Assembly (NCBI GenBank): GCA_965371855.1
Contig: CBDUZZ010000025.1
Coordinates: 1-60,099 of the forward strand
Reading direction: 5' to 3'
DNA: 60,099 bases
Origin: JAADEM01 sp965371855
Lineage (GTDB): Bacteria > Bacteroidota > Bacteroidia > Bacteroidales > Marinilabiliaceae
Shown: piece by piece, positions 16,797-26,852 of the stretch
Position numbering within the stretch: the first letter of the stretch is position 1
How the letters are laid out: each line of letters begins with the position of its first letter
Notes under the pieces: generated by a model
Told to the model about the DNA's origin: nothing
The model's input: only the letters and a program-made list of their open reading frames with translations
Database searches by the model: none
Made by a program: the position numbers and the translations under genes

Positions 16797-18857
16797 TTAT
16801 CTATATTTTATGTCAATCTTTATTCCGGCTTTTACCCAAATGCCCGGTTGTAGAACATTTCCTATGTCAAAATATTTTTTGTTAAACACATTATTAATAT
16901 CCAGATAAACCATGTACTTATCAGCAAGCCACTGAAGTCTCATATCAACAGTAACAAACGGTTCATACTCTTTTTGAGAACCAACAAACGTTCCTTCATC
17001 AAGTACATACACCGTATATGTTCCGTTCCGTTCCTGATATAACAGGCTTATATCAGAACTTAATTTAGATATCAATCGGTTTTTAATGCTTAGATGTAAT
17101 TTTTGCTTTAGATAATCCATAACATAAACAGATTCGTATCCCGGCAGGCTTTCTTTATCCTGACATATAAAATTATATCCAAACTCAACTGACTGAAAGA
17201 AGTTTTGATTCTGAATGAGTTTTTGCATATCAACAGTAGTAGCAAACTCAACACCAACAGAGTTCATATCGGAAAGATTACGGGTAACATATATCTCCGT
17301 ACTATCCATTCTGCCCCAATCTATTAGATTGCTTGATTTGCGATAAAAAACCGAAAGTTTGTTCTCCATAAAACCTGCTAAGTAACGACCTCCCCCCTCA
17401 TAAGTAACCGCCTCTTCAGGCTTAAGGTTTTCATTTCCTATATTTACAGGACCTGTGTAAAACAACTCAGTAAAAGTTGGCATCCTTAACGATTTGTTTA
17501 TACTTGCAAACAGTTTCATTCGCGGATTAATCCAAAAGCTTGCATCCATACCCGGAAAAAATTGAACTGTCTCATCCAATGCAGAATTATTATTTACCAG
17601 AACGCCCGCCGAAAAAGAGAACTTATTCACCACAAAAACATGTTCAATAAAAAAAGAGTTACTAGTACGACTATAAAACTTATCAAAAAATTCACCTGAC
17701 ACTCCCAGTACAGGTTTAGGCTCATCCACGATATTGCCAATATTATTGCTCCAGATACTCTCCCGACGCACTTCTCCACCAAAGGAAGTCTTACCTAACG
17801 ACCATGGAATAAAGAAATTAAGGTTGCCACCAAAAACATCAGTTAAATGATAATTATGACCTGCATACCAATCAGGAGATTCATATCTAAACAGTTCAAA
17901 CCGATCCTGATTTCTTCGCCAATAGAGTGCAGGTGTTATTTTAATGCGCTTTCCTAATGAAGATTTTACTGAAGCAAAGGTGGTTTTTGTTTGTTCAAAC
18001 TGTTCGGGATATTTAGGGGTATAAAAGGAGTTTGCACCAAAAGCTTTATTTGAATAACCTAACTGAAAATCCAGTGATTCATTAGCAAAGCTCAGTTTGC
18101 CATTGTAAAAAAGCTGAAGAGTTTTAAAATCAGTATTTTCAATATAACCGTTACTGCTACTGAAATTTCCGGCAAAATAATTTTTAAACTTCTTTGAAAC
18201 CAGGGTTGAACTTACTCCGATATTATACAAACCATATTGGCCTGCCATAGCTTTTGCAGTAATATTTTTTTCTTTGAGGTCGGAAGTAATAACATTTATT
18301 GCACCGCTGAAAGCATTTGGCCCGTATACTCTGGCTCCGGGACCTTCTAAGATTTCGATTCTTTCAATGCTTTGCAAATCAACAGGAAGGTTTAAATTAT
18401 GATGGCCGGTTTGAGGATCGGTAATGTTAATTCCGTTCAATAATATCATTACCTGGTTAAAAGAACCGCCACGAATACTAACATCCGACTGTATTCCTAC
18501 CGGCCCGCGCTGACGAACATCAACGCTAACGGCATATCTTAATAGTTCATCAACACTTTGAACAGGCAGTTTTAAAATCTCTTGCCTTGGGATAACCGTT
18601 ATAACCCGACCCACTTCAGAGAATAATGAAGGTGCTCGCCGGGCTGAAACCTTAACTTCATTTAACCTGATTATTTTATTTATTGTGTCTGTATTAATCT
18701 GGGCTAAAGTATGTGCATAACCAAAAACAGAGAAATATACTGTTGTTAAAGACAATATTTTCACTTCTTTACCAAGACTATTAAAAACAGCATAACTTTT
18801 TGATTGCCATTTTTTAAAAAACAATTTACTTTTTAATAATAGATAACTTCTTTTCAT
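16797..18857 (-). CDS. TonB-dependent outer-membrane receptor (BtuB-like)
   Basis: A 686-residue TonB-dependent receptor. The N-terminus is long: a basic stretch with KKWQSKSYAVFNSLGKEVKI precedes the signal peptide core and cleavage near HTLAQ, a layout seen in one Bacteroidota receptor group. The plug domain (about 65-175) reads RLNEVKVSARRAP, VDELLRYAVSVDVRQRG and IERIEILEGPGARVYG; the remainder is a 22-strand barrel ending NNVFNKKYFDIGNV. It lacks the CarboxypepD_reg domain of SusC proteins, so it resembles vitamin or siderophore receptors; the ligand is unknown. The ATG at 18857 is chosen because a -7 element lies at 18884-18891, downstream of the alternative start at 18902. Confidence 0.88.
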   Translation of the reverse strand: MKRSYLLLKSKLFFKKWQSKSYAVFNSLGKEVKILSLTTVYFSVFGYAHTLAQINTDTINKIIRLNEVKVSARRAPSLFSEVGRVITVIPRQEILKLPVQSVDELLRYAVSVDVRQRGPVGIQSDVSIRGGSFNQVMILLNGINITDPQTGHHNLNLPVDLQSIERIEILEGPGARVYGPNAFSGAINVITSDLKEKNITAKAMAGQYGLYNIGVSSTLVSKKFKNYFAGNFSSSNGYIENTDFKTLQLFYNGKLSFANESLDFQLGYSNKAFGANSFYTPKYPEQFEQTKTTFASVKSSLGKRIKITPALYWRRNQDRFELFRYESPDWYAGHNYHLTDVFGGNLNFFIPWSLGKTSFGGEVRRESIWSNNIGNIVDEPKPVLGVSGEFFDKFYSRTSNSFFIEHVFVVNKFSFSAGVLVNNNSALDETVQFFPGMDASFWINPRMKLFASINKSLRMPTFTELFYTGPVNIGNENLKPEEAVTYEGGGRYLAGFMENKLSVFYRKSSNLIDWGRMDSTEIYVTRNLSDMNSVGVEFATTVDMQKLIQNQNFFQSVEFGYNFICQDKESLPGYESVYVMDYLKQKLHLSIKNRLISKLSSDISLLYQERNGTYTVYVLDEGTFVGSQKEYEPFVTVDMRLQWLADKYMVYLDINNVFNKKYFDIGNVLQPGIWVKAGIKIDIKYR

Positions 18858-18883
18858 AACTTTGAGTTTAATTAAAATTTGAG

Positions 18884-18891
18884 CAAATATA
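18884..18891 (-). promoter_or_regulatory. -7 promoter element of the TonB-dependent receptor
   Basis: The minus strand reads TATATTTG, an exact TAnnTTTG match, 26 bases upstream of the ATG at 18857. It decides the start codon of the receptor gene. Confidence 0.6.
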
Positions 18892-19002
18892 AATATATTC
18901 ATTTTTCACCGGTCTATTATTTTCAATATTTTCTTTCTAATCAGTGTAAATTTTTTCTACCCTGAATTTTGTGTATTTTTATCATCACAAAAAACTAAGC
19001 AG

Positions 19003-20076
19003 ATGAAAAACAAATTAAAAATATCAGTTTTAATTACTTGTATACTACTTTCTATTTCAACCACATCAGTAACAGGTCAGGGAAAAACTCCTGAGAAAAC
19101 AGCCACAGGTCATGGATATAGAAAAGAGATTATTCATAAAGCAAAAGGGATTAAAGCCTTAAACATAAAAAACAAATATGGTAATATCACTATTAACGGG
19201 TGGGACAAAGATTCTGTACAAATAGTATATGAAATAAATATTGGCACCTACAATGGGAAACTTGCATCTGAGATATTGGATCAGATAACTATTAATGAAT
19301 ATATATCAGGAAAAACACTATTCATTAAAACTGTTTTTGAGGAAGATTTCCATTCAGGCTTTACATTTTCAATAAATTACCATGTTAACATACCAAATAA
19401 ACTACAAACAAATATAACAACAGGGTTTGGTAACACAATTTTAGAAAACATACAAAGTAAAATATCTGTTGATGCCGAGTACGGTAAGCTATTCATTACA
19501 AATCAAAATTCCACAGAACTCCCTTCACTATATTTAACACTAAATTTCATTGAAGGAAAAATACAAAATGCAGAAGATGCAGAAATAAACCTTAACAATT
19601 GCAATTTTAACATTAACAGGATTAATAATTTCACAGGCAAAACCAAGTTCTCAGTAATTAACGTCGATTCAATCAGGCAAATGAAGTTGAATACTGAGAT
19701 TGACAGATATACCATTGGCCATGCTGATTCAATTACAATAATCGGTGATAAGTCTTTTTGCACAATTAATGATCTGCTACTCTACGGGCATTTTGAGATT
19801 AACACAGGTGGCTTAAAGCTAAGAATCAACAAAACTCTTAAATCATTAACAGTTGCCAACATCAAAGCAAATACGGAAATAACACTGCCCGGTGCTTTAA
19901 GTTATCTGCTTCATGGAGAAGTAAAGCAAGGTGTGCTATCGCACTATCAGCAAAATAGTTTAAAAATATTGAGAGATCAGGATACGATTTCATTTTCCGG
20001 AGAATTTGGAGATAAGCCAACAGCAAACATTATTATTTTTAATACATCTTCAAACCTTAATATAATGATACAATGA
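19003..20076 (+). CDS. Exported DUF4097-like beta-helix/adhesin-type protein
   Basis: A 357-residue exported protein: signal peptide about residues 1-25 (ending SVTGQ), then a beta-rich region. KALNIKNKYGNITINGWDKD (about 50-69) and the repeated short strands after it resemble the DUF4097 putative adhesin domain of Bacteroidota, which is a right-handed beta-helix often linked to envelope stress operons. No catalytic motif is visible. The stop codon lies within an 8-base tandem repeat (20064-20097). It precedes the Xaa-Pro aminopeptidase by 53 bases and may share its transcript. Confidence 0.65.
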   Translation: MKNKLKISVLITCILLSISTTSVTGQGKTPEKTATGHGYRKEIIHKAKGIKALNIKNKYGNITINGWDKDSVQIVYEINIGTYNGKLASEILDQITINEYISGKTLFIKTVFEEDFHSGFTFSINYHVNIPNKLQTNITTGFGNTILENIQSKISVDAEYGKLFITNQNSTELPSLYLTLNFIEGKIQNAEDAEINLNNCNFNINRINNFTGKTKFSVINVDSIRQMKLNTEIDRYTIGHADSITIIGDKSFCTINDLLLYGHFEINTGGLKLRINKTLKSLTVANIKANTEITLPGALSYLLHGEVKQGVLSHYQQNSLKILRDQDTISFSGEFGDKPTANIIIFNTSSNLNIMIQ

Positions 20077-20097
20077 TACAATGATACAATGATACAA
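20064..20097. repeat. Perfect octad repeat (aatgatac x4)
   Basis: Four identical copies of aatgatac plus two bases overlap the 3' end of the DUF4097-like gene and supply its stop codon (tga, 20074-20076). It is the only perfect octad array in the window, so it is probably the youngest. Confidence 0.9.
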
Positions 20098-20129
20098 TTT
20101 TTAATTAATGCGTTAAAACAAATATTAAT

Positions 20130-21908
20130 ATGACAATCACAGAAAGGATTTTTTCTCTGAGAGGTCAAATGGCAATTATGGGCATTGATGCATTCATCAT
20201 TCCAGGCACGGATCCTCATATGAGTGAATATCTTGCCGACCATTGGAAATTCAGAGAGTGGATATCAGGCTTTACGGGATCGGCAGGCACCATCGTTGTA
20301 CTGGCCGAGAAAGCCGGCTTGTGGACTGACTCCAGATACTTCATACAGGCAGCAAAAGAGTTAGAAGGAAGTGAAATAGAATTGTTTAAAATGGGTTATC
20401 CTGATGTTCCTTCATATCCCAAATGGCTCATTTCAGAGTTGCCGGCAGGAGCCGTTGTAGGAATAGACGGACAAAACCTCTCAGTTGAAGAAACCGGAAA
20501 ATTATCAAAATTATTTAAAAATAACGATATACGATTAGACACAAAAGTCCAGTTTCAGGATAGGGTATGGGAAGGAAGACCCGCTATACCGGAAGAAACA
20601 GTTTTTGAACTTGACATTAAATATGCCGGATTATCACTTGCCGAAAAACTTAAACAGGTACGTATTGAGATGAAAAAAATTAATGTTACTCATTACATAA
20701 TATGTGGCCTTGATGAAATTGCCTGGTTTCTCAATTTGCGTGGGAATGATGTTGAATACAATCCTCTGTTTTATTCATTTATGGTTATTTCAATGGATAG
20801 CATAAATCTGTTTATTAACCCGCACAAAATAACATCAAGCATAGGAAAGCAATTAGCTAAAAATGATGTCAAAATATTTTTGTACGAAGATTTTTATGAA
20901 TTTCTTCAAAGTTTACCTCAGTTGTCAACAATCTACATAGATCCGTCAAAAGTAAATCATGCTGTGGTAAATGCAATTCCATCAACAGCTAAAATAAACA
21001 GAGGCCTGAGTATTATTACCCACTTGAAAGCTTCAAAAAACCCAACTGAAATAGAAGGCATGAGAAAAAGCCACATTAAAGACGGGGTAGCAATGGCCAA
21101 ATTTCTTTACTGGCTTGAAAACAATATTGGCAAAACTGAAATCACAGAATTATCAGCTGCAGAAAAACTTCAATCGTTCAGAAAAGAGCAAGAAAAATAC
21201 CTGGGAGATTCATTCCACACAATAAGTGCATATGGTCAGAATGCAGCTCTTCCCCATTATTCAGCCAGTGAAGATAGTAATGCCACCTTACAACCCAGGG
21301 GTTTCTATTTAGTCGATTCAGGCGGACAATACCTGGAAGGAACAACAGATATAACCAGAACCATACCATTAGGAGAGCTGACTGAAAAAGAGATAAGAGA
21401 CTTTACCCTGGTACTTAAAGGTCATATAAACCTTTCTCAAACAAAATTCCCGCAAGGTACTCGGGGTGTTCATCTCGATATAATGGCACGTAATGCCATG
21501 TGGCAATTCGGCATCAACTACGGACATGGAACAGGTCATGGTGTTGGCCATCTATTAAATGTTCACGAAGGGCCACAAAGCATCAGACCCCAGGATAACG
21601 GTATAGCCATGGAGGAAAATATGATTACATCAAACGAACCCGGTATTTATAAACCCGGAAGATATGGCATCAGAACCGAAAACCTGATGTTAACAGTAAA
21701 AGATAGTGAAACTGAATTTGGCACATTTTATGCTTTCGAAACATTAACAATGTGCCCAATTAATTTAAAAGCAATAAATGATACCATGCTTAGGGAAGAC
21801 GAAAAAAACTGGTTGAATAATTATCATACTATAGTTTATAAAAATATTAATGAGTATTTGAATCCGGATGAAAAAAAATGGTTAAAAAATCAAACCCATA
21901 AAATTTAA
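20130..21908 (+). CDS. Aminopeptidase P family (Xaa-Pro aminopeptidase), M24B
   Basis: A 592-residue M24 metallopeptidase of the long, three-domain aminopeptidase P type, which removes the N-terminal residue from peptides with proline in position two. Two creatinase-like N-terminal domains (about 5-300; FTGSAGTIVVL and LWTDSRYFIQA) precede the catalytic pita-bread domain (about 310-535). Metal ligands are in FYLVDSGGQYLEGTTDITR, GHGTGHGVGH, TSNEPGIY and GIRTENL. There is no signal peptide, so it acts in the cytoplasm. It is followed by a TlpA-like gene at 50 bases. Confidence 0.92.
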   Translation: MTITERIFSLRGQMAIMGIDAFIIPGTDPHMSEYLADHWKFREWISGFTGSAGTIVVLAEKAGLWTDSRYFIQAAKELEGSEIELFKMGYPDVPSYPKWLISELPAGAVVGIDGQNLSVEETGKLSKLFKNNDIRLDTKVQFQDRVWEGRPAIPEETVFELDIKYAGLSLAEKLKQVRIEMKKINVTHYIICGLDEIAWFLNLRGNDVEYNPLFYSFMVISMDSINLFINPHKITSSIGKQLAKNDVKIFLYEDFYEFLQSLPQLSTIYIDPSKVNHAVVNAIPSTAKINRGLSIITHLKASKNPTEIEGMRKSHIKDGVAMAKFLYWLENNIGKTEITELSAAEKLQSFRKEQEKYLGDSFHTISAYGQNAALPHYSASEDSNATLQPRGFYLVDSGGQYLEGTTDITRTIPLGELTEKEIRDFTLVLKGHINLSQTKFPQGTRGVHLDIMARNAMWQFGINYGHGTGHGVGHLLNVHEGPQSIRPQDNGIAMEENMITSNEPGIYKPGRYGIRTENLMLTVKDSETEFGTFYAFETLTMCPINLKAINDTMLREDEKNWLNNYHTIVYKNINEYLNPDEKKWLKNQTHKI

Positions 21909-21958
21909 TTAGTTATTCAAAGTTTTAAATACATTTACATTCAAAAATCAATTTGTTT

Positions 21959-23383
21959 ATGAAACAGATAATAAAACTTATTCTATTATTAATTTTTATT
22001 ATTAGTCCGGCGGTCTCTTTTTCTCAAGGTTACGATATAAGAGCTACAATAAATGGTATTAAGGATACATCGTTAATACTTGGATATTACTTCAATAAAC
22101 AGATGTACGTTAAAGATACGATTCTGGTAAACGATAAAGGTACCGGAACTTTCATAGGGGGAGAACCTCTTGATGGAGGAATCTACATTATTTACCTGCC
22201 TGATAAAACTTATTTTGACGTATTGATTAGCGATGACCAGGATTTCAGCATCGAAGCAACTGACAAAAATCTGGTTAACTCCCAAAAGATAACAGGTAGT
22301 ACCGAATCGAATAACTTTCTGCAATATCAGCGTTTCCTAAATATTAAACAGGAAGAAGCTCAGAAACTACAAGAAGAGCTGAAAAACTTTGAAAAAGATA
22401 CTCCCGGATATGAGAAAATAATTAAAAAACTTAAAGCACTAAAAGTTGAAGTTGATAAAAAAATGGATTTGACCATATCTGAAAACCAGAACACTTTTCT
22501 TGCAAACTTCTTAAAATCAACTAAAGATATTGAAATTCCGGATATTACCCTCCCGGAAAATACTGTTAACAAAGATTCAGTTATTCAAGTCAGGAAATAT
22601 AAATATTATAAAACCCATTATTTTGACAACATCAATTTTAATGATGAACGTCTACTAAGAACACCTGTTTTCGCAAATAAACTAGAACGCTACTTCACCA
22701 AACTTCTTGTTCAGCATCCTGACACACTATTTAAAGAAGCTAATATGGTGATTGATAAATCGGAAGATACGAAAGTAAGAAGATACCTTATTCAATATCT
22801 TTTTAATATGGCTAACGATAGTAAAATTATGGGTATGGATGCTATGGTTGTTGACATTGCCGAGAAATATTACCTGTCGGGAGAAGCCACCTGGGCAGAC
22901 TCTACTTTCCTGAGTAACCTGAAAGAGAGAGTTGATAAACTTAAACCAAACCTTATTGGAAAAACAGCTCCTGACCTTAAATTACAGTCTGTTGATGGCC
23001 AGACATACAGACTTAGTGAGGTGAGAGCTCCTATAACCATTTTACTTTTTTGGGAACCCTCATGCGGTCATTGCTCAACAGAAATTCCTAAATTGAAAAA
23101 ATTAGTATGGGATAAATATCAAAACAATGGCATTAAAATATTTGCTGTTTACACACAAACAGAACAAAAGACTTGGAAAGAATTTATTGAAGAACATAAT
23201 CTGTACGAGTGGATGAATGTGTTTGACCCATACCAAAAGTCTAATTTTCGAAACCTTTATGATATAAATAGCACACCGGCATTTTTTGTATTAGATAAAA
23301 ATAAAAAAATAATAGCTAAAAGAATCGGAGTAGATCAAATATCCGGTTTTATTGATTACCATTTAAAAAACATGAACCAGTAA
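21959..23383 (+). CDS. Exported thioredoxin-fold protein (TlpA/ResA-like)
   Basis: A 474-residue exported protein. Signal peptide about 1-22 (ending VSFSQ), then a DUF4369/DUF5106-like region typical of Bacteroidota thiol-disulfide proteins, including a coiled stretch (about 110-160), and a C-terminal thioredoxin domain (about 330-474) with the redox motif EPSCGHCSTEIP and cis-Pro region STPAFFVLD. It likely reduces or exchanges disulfides in the periplasm. The ATG at 21959 is used; the codon six bases upstream is TTG. The next gene starts right after its stop codon (taa-atg), so the two are one transcription unit. Confidence 0.85.
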   Translation: MKQIIKLILLLIFIISPAVSFSQGYDIRATINGIKDTSLILGYYFNKQMYVKDTILVNDKGTGTFIGGEPLDGGIYIIYLPDKTYFDVLISDDQDFSIEATDKNLVNSQKITGSTESNNFLQYQRFLNIKQEEAQKLQEELKNFEKDTPGYEKIIKKLKALKVEVDKKMDLTISENQNTFLANFLKSTKDIEIPDITLPENTVNKDSVIQVRKYKYYKTHYFDNINFNDERLLRTPVFANKLERYFTKLLVQHPDTLFKEANMVIDKSEDTKVRRYLIQYLFNMANDSKIMGMDAMVVDIAEKYYLSGEATWADSTFLSNLKERVDKLKPNLIGKTAPDLKLQSVDGQTYRLSEVRAPITILLFWEPSCGHCSTEIPKLKKLVWDKYQNNGIKIFAVYTQTEQKTWKEFIEEHNLYEWMNVFDPYQKSNFRNLYDINSTPAFFVLDKNKKIIAKRIGVDQISGFIDYHLKNMNQ

Positions 23384-24352
23384 ATGAGAAATTTAACATA
23401 CATTATTCTATTTATAGTAGTATCTCTTTTAAGTTGCAACAACAATACAAAGGAGATGGATGCTCCGGAAATATTTCTTGCAATGCCGGAAGCCGGGTAT
23501 GAGATAGAGCCGGATAGTGTATTACTTATCACTCCCAAAATAACTTATGATTACGACTCAGAGTATAAATGGAAAAAGAATGGAGAATTATTAGACTATA
23601 CCAAACTCGAACTTGAATATACATCTACGGTTCTTAAATCAGATACTTTTCAGTTTTTTGTGTTTACTCCTGCAGGTTCAGATTCTATGATCATCCCTGT
23701 TCATACCATTATATTAGTTGATTTTGAAGAATTTAACCTTGACCAATATAAAACCCATATTAATAGTAGTGAAACAGGCTATTTTAACTCTAAAGGAGTA
23801 ATACTGCCTGTCAAAAACATTCCTGAACAATCATACTGGAGTGGCTTTGCTATAAGTATTGAAACAAATACTATTGATCAAACTATTGAAAACCAGTTTA
23901 GCGTTTACACCTCATCAGGAGCAGATAATTCAAAACATTTTAGTGTATTCTTAACAGACGAATTAGGAGACCCTAATAGAATATATTTTAGTGACAGGGA
24001 AAACCACACACTTAAATCTGTTGCCATAAATAATTCTAGTTATACTGCCCTCACAATAAAACGTGGTGATAATAATGCACGTGCATTCAACTTTGGAGAC
24101 TGGTATCTGTTAACAATAAAAGGATACGATAAAAACAATAATTATACCGGTGAAATTGAATACTATTTAGCCGATTACCGGTTTGAAAACAGTAACAAAC
24201 GTTATGTGATTTCCAAATGGAATAATGTAAACTTGCAGGAATTGGGCAAGATAAACTCTGTTGAATTTATACTAACATCATCCGATATTGGCTATAGTGG
24301 ATATAACACCCCGTTGTATTTCTGCTTGGATAACATTAAAATATTGGACTGA
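23384..24352 (+). CDS. DUF4465-like lipoprotein
   Basis: A 322-residue lipoprotein with lipobox LLSC (Cys18). Residues about 27-105 look like an immunoglobulin/PKD-type fold (PEIFLAMPEAGYEIEPDSV, YKWKKNGELLDYTKLEL). Residues about 115-322 resemble the DUF4465 domain, with VDFEEF, WSGFAIS and the C-terminal LYFCLDNIKI. Such proteins in Bacteroidota are cell-surface lipoproteins of unknown ligand, sometimes near TonB receptors for metals or vitamins. It is directly adjacent to the TlpA-like gene. Confidence 0.7.
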   Translation: MRNLTYIILFIVVSLLSCNNNTKEMDAPEIFLAMPEAGYEIEPDSVLLITPKITYDYDSEYKWKKNGELLDYTKLELEYTSTVLKSDTFQFFVFTPAGSDSMIIPVHTIILVDFEEFNLDQYKTHINSSETGYFNSKGVILPVKNIPEQSYWSGFAISIETNTIDQTIENQFSVYTSSGADNSKHFSVFLTDELGDPNRIYFSDRENHTLKSVAINNSSYTALTIKRGDNNARAFNFGDWYLLTIKGYDKNNNYTGEIEYYLADYRFENSNKRYVISKWNNVNLQELGKINSVEFILTSSDIGYSGYNTPLYFCLDNIKILD

Positions 24353-24388
24353 GGAGCTGTTAGCTGTTGTTAGCATCTAGCCTATACC

Positions 24389-24465
24389 CAATATCAAACA
24401 TCCAATTTCAACTCCCAATATTGAACACTCAATTTCCAATATTCAATATCAAAAACCCAATATGC
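24389..24465. repeat. Degenerate heptad array (aatattc-like, 11 units)
   Basis: Eleven successive heptads close to caatatc/aatattc fill most of the spacer between the convergent DUF4465-like and T9SS protease genes. Units include caatatc, caatttc, aatattg, aatttcc and aatattc. No separate terminator hairpin is obvious. Confidence 0.75.
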
Positions 24466-24525
24466 CCACAAACCACTAATCACAATAAACACGGAACCAG
24501 GAACTATTCTTCAATGAACTGAAAA

Positions 24526-26691
24526 CTACTCTACCACCACTTTCTTAGAAATAGTTCTATCGTTAAAAACAAATCTCGCTATATAGATACCGGATGCTAA
24601 CTTTGGTATATCTATATATCCTGAATTCACTCCCTGACTAACTTCTTTATATAACAATCGCTCACCGTTAATACTATAAAACTCAATATATCTAAGCTCC
24701 TGATTATATATTTTATAATACAACCGCTCATTAACAACAGGATTTGGATATATGATAAGATTATCTTCACTGTAAACACTATCATCATCCGAAGTAAAAG
24801 TAACATCAGAGGCTAAAATATCAATCCAATAATTCCCCTTAATTCCTAAAGGATGTACTTGAGATAACTTTTTCCAGGCACTACCATCGTATAAGTACCC
24901 ATATTCACTTGTATCACCTGAATTTGTTTTGATTTGATATAGTGCTACTGTATCTGTTTCACTTGTTCCATATTCAATCTCAATACCGGCAAAAAATGAA
25001 CCTGTTACACTAACCGGCTGATTGAATGATAAAAGATGCTCTTTGTTTTTAGGTAATGATGAGACAGCAAAAGATTTCTCTGCCAATAAAGCATCCGGCC
25101 CGGAGTAACCTCCATTCCACAATTTCAACCTTACTGTGTCATTAGCACCTATTAATCGCTGACCAAATACCAGATATACACCCTCAACGGTTGCTGATTG
25201 TATATCTGAATAATGCACAGCATACTCAGTTATCCCCAAGCTGTTGTGTCCTGACCAATAACCTGTCATTCCGTTACCTTGAAGTAATAAGACTGTATCT
25301 GTTTTTGTCAGATGACTTAATCTCTGAACTTTATTATTATAGTAATCGAATCCTCCAATCTGTGAAACTCCTGAATTACCAGGATCCAGCCAGTGTGCAA
25401 CCTGCTGGTCATCTCCCGGCAAATAATTCCACATCTTATTTAGTCTGGCAAAATAATCATTTACAGAATTACTACAAGAAGCCTGCCCTCCTGACAGCGT
25501 ACCAACCAATTTGGCATTGGCATCAAACAAACCCCCTCCCGAAGAACCACCTTCTGTTGTTCCTGATTCCCATGTTTTAACCCACCAGTGGGCATCTTTC
25601 ACAAATTGGTCACCACCAACAGAACTGGCATCAAAAGTAGCAGCAACAATAGCATCATTTTCAAGCGAGATCTTTTTTACATCTCCTGATGGATGATGAA
25701 TTGTTACAAACGGAGCCGGAGGGGTTATAGACCTATTCCATCCTGCCCAATAAGGAAAGTATATATCAGGTGGTCTGTTATCAATCTCAACAAGAGCAAA
25801 ATCGAGAGTATCAACCTGGGCTTTTAATGTAGAACCCGACAGTGTTTGAACCTTAGTTCCCTCCACGAAAGATATGCATGAGGGAGATTCGTAGTTAAAG
25901 TAAAAAATTATTGACTTGTCAGAGTTAGCGGATGTCAGGCAATGAGCAGCAGTAAGAAAATAAGGTATTCCATTATTAAGGGTGTTATTGACAAGAGTTC
26001 CTGTACAAAGCATTGTTCCATCAACAATAATTTTGCAAACAGATTGTGCAATAGTATCAGGCGTATCGTCGCTGCAGTTAACATTAATATTGCAATCACC
26101 GGAATCGCCAAACCATCCTAACTTTAATTCTCCTGACAGGTAGTCATATACTCCAAGATAGTCATGATTAACAGAACCTATAACCAATTCCGGTTCACCA
26201 ACAACAGTATACTCTTCAACATACTCAACAACAATTTCATCACCGGGTATCGGAGCCACAGCAAATATCCCTGACGATTTATTATTAAGGTGAGTAAATG
26301 CACCCAATACCATACTTCTGTCCGGAGAATATAAAAAAACCTTACCTCCCTCAGGCACCTTAAACTTATCAAAAATAATGTTGAGACTTAATGCTCCATT
26401 CGATTTTATCCTCATTCTCCAAAGCCTGCCACCATTCGGCAAACTAAACCACTCACCATCTTTATCACATGAATAGTTAACATGAAAAGGATATGCAAAC
26501 TCTAATGGAATAACCCTGTTGAGATTATCTGATATTTGAGCTTTGCTTTCAGCGGGAATTGAAGGAAGAGTAGTTAAAGATGTCTCTGAATTAATAACAC
26601 TCGGATTTCCACCATAACTTAACTGACTAACTCCAAGATGATAGCCAACAAAAGAAAACAGTACTACCAGAACAATCTTTAATCTCATCAT
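24526..26691 (-). CDS. Secreted trypsin-like serine protease with T9SS sorting domain
   Basis: A 721-residue secreted peptidase of the lysyl endopeptidase-like chymotrypsin group. Signal peptide about 1-22, an N-terminal beta-rich propeptide-like region (about 23-175), then the protease domain (about 200-445) with histidine motif FLTAAHCL, aspartate region LDFALVEID and serine motif GSSGGGLFD. A jelly-roll-like domain follows. The last 75 residues form a T9SS type A sorting domain (LIIYPNPVVNERL, ELRYIEFYSINGERL, LASGIYIARFVF, SKKVVVE). It should be exported across the outer membrane by the type IX system and anchored or released. No arginine or lysine specificity can be read with confidence. 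Confidence 0.9.
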   Translation of the reverse strand: MMRLKIVLVVLFSFVGYHLGVSQLSYGGNPSVINSETSLTTLPSIPAESKAQISDNLNRVIPLEFAYPFHVNYSCDKDGEWFSLPNGGRLWRMRIKSNGALSLNIIFDKFKVPEGGKVFLYSPDRSMVLGAFTHLNNKSSGIFAVAPIPGDEIVVEYVEEYTVVGEPELVIGSVNHDYLGVYDYLSGELKLGWFGDSGDCNINVNCSDDTPDTIAQSVCKIIVDGTMLCTGTLVNNTLNNGIPYFLTAAHCLTSANSDKSIIFYFNYESPSCISFVEGTKVQTLSGSTLKAQVDTLDFALVEIDNRPPDIYFPYWAGWNRSITPPAPFVTIHHPSGDVKKISLENDAIVAATFDASSVGGDQFVKDAHWWVKTWESGTTEGGSSGGGLFDANAKLVGTLSGGQASCSNSVNDYFARLNKMWNYLPGDDQQVAHWLDPGNSGVSQIGGFDYYNNKVQRLSHLTKTDTVLLLQGNGMTGYWSGHNSLGITEYAVHYSDIQSATVEGVYLVFGQRLIGANDTVRLKLWNGGYSGPDALLAEKSFAVSSLPKNKEHLLSFNQPVSVTGSFFAGIEIEYGTSETDTVALYQIKTNSGDTSEYGYLYDGSAWKKLSQVHPLGIKGNYWIDILASDVTFTSDDDSVYSEDNLIIYPNPVVNERLYYKIYNQELRYIEFYSINGERLLYKEVSQGVNSGYIDIPKLASGIYIARFVFNDRTISKKVVVE

Positions 26692-26785
26692 GCAAATAAT
26701 ATTTTCTCGACAATAATAACCCTAATTTGTTAATTATACGAAATGGTAAAGCATAATGTTTTTGAAAAGAGACGTTTTTTTGTTT

Positions 26786-26832
26786 AGTGACGGGGTGACT
26801 CACTCCATCAATATTGTAGTCACCCCGTCACT
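26786..26832. terminator. 15-bp GC-rich palindrome downstream of buk
   Basis: A perfect 15-bp stem (26786-26800 with 26818-26832; left arm agtgacggggtgact) with a 17-base loop lies 20 bases after the buk stop. It is the sister of the element at 10188-10235; both are followed on the plus strand by tta. Confidence 0.7.
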
Positions 26833-26852
26833 TTATAACTATATAAAATAAC

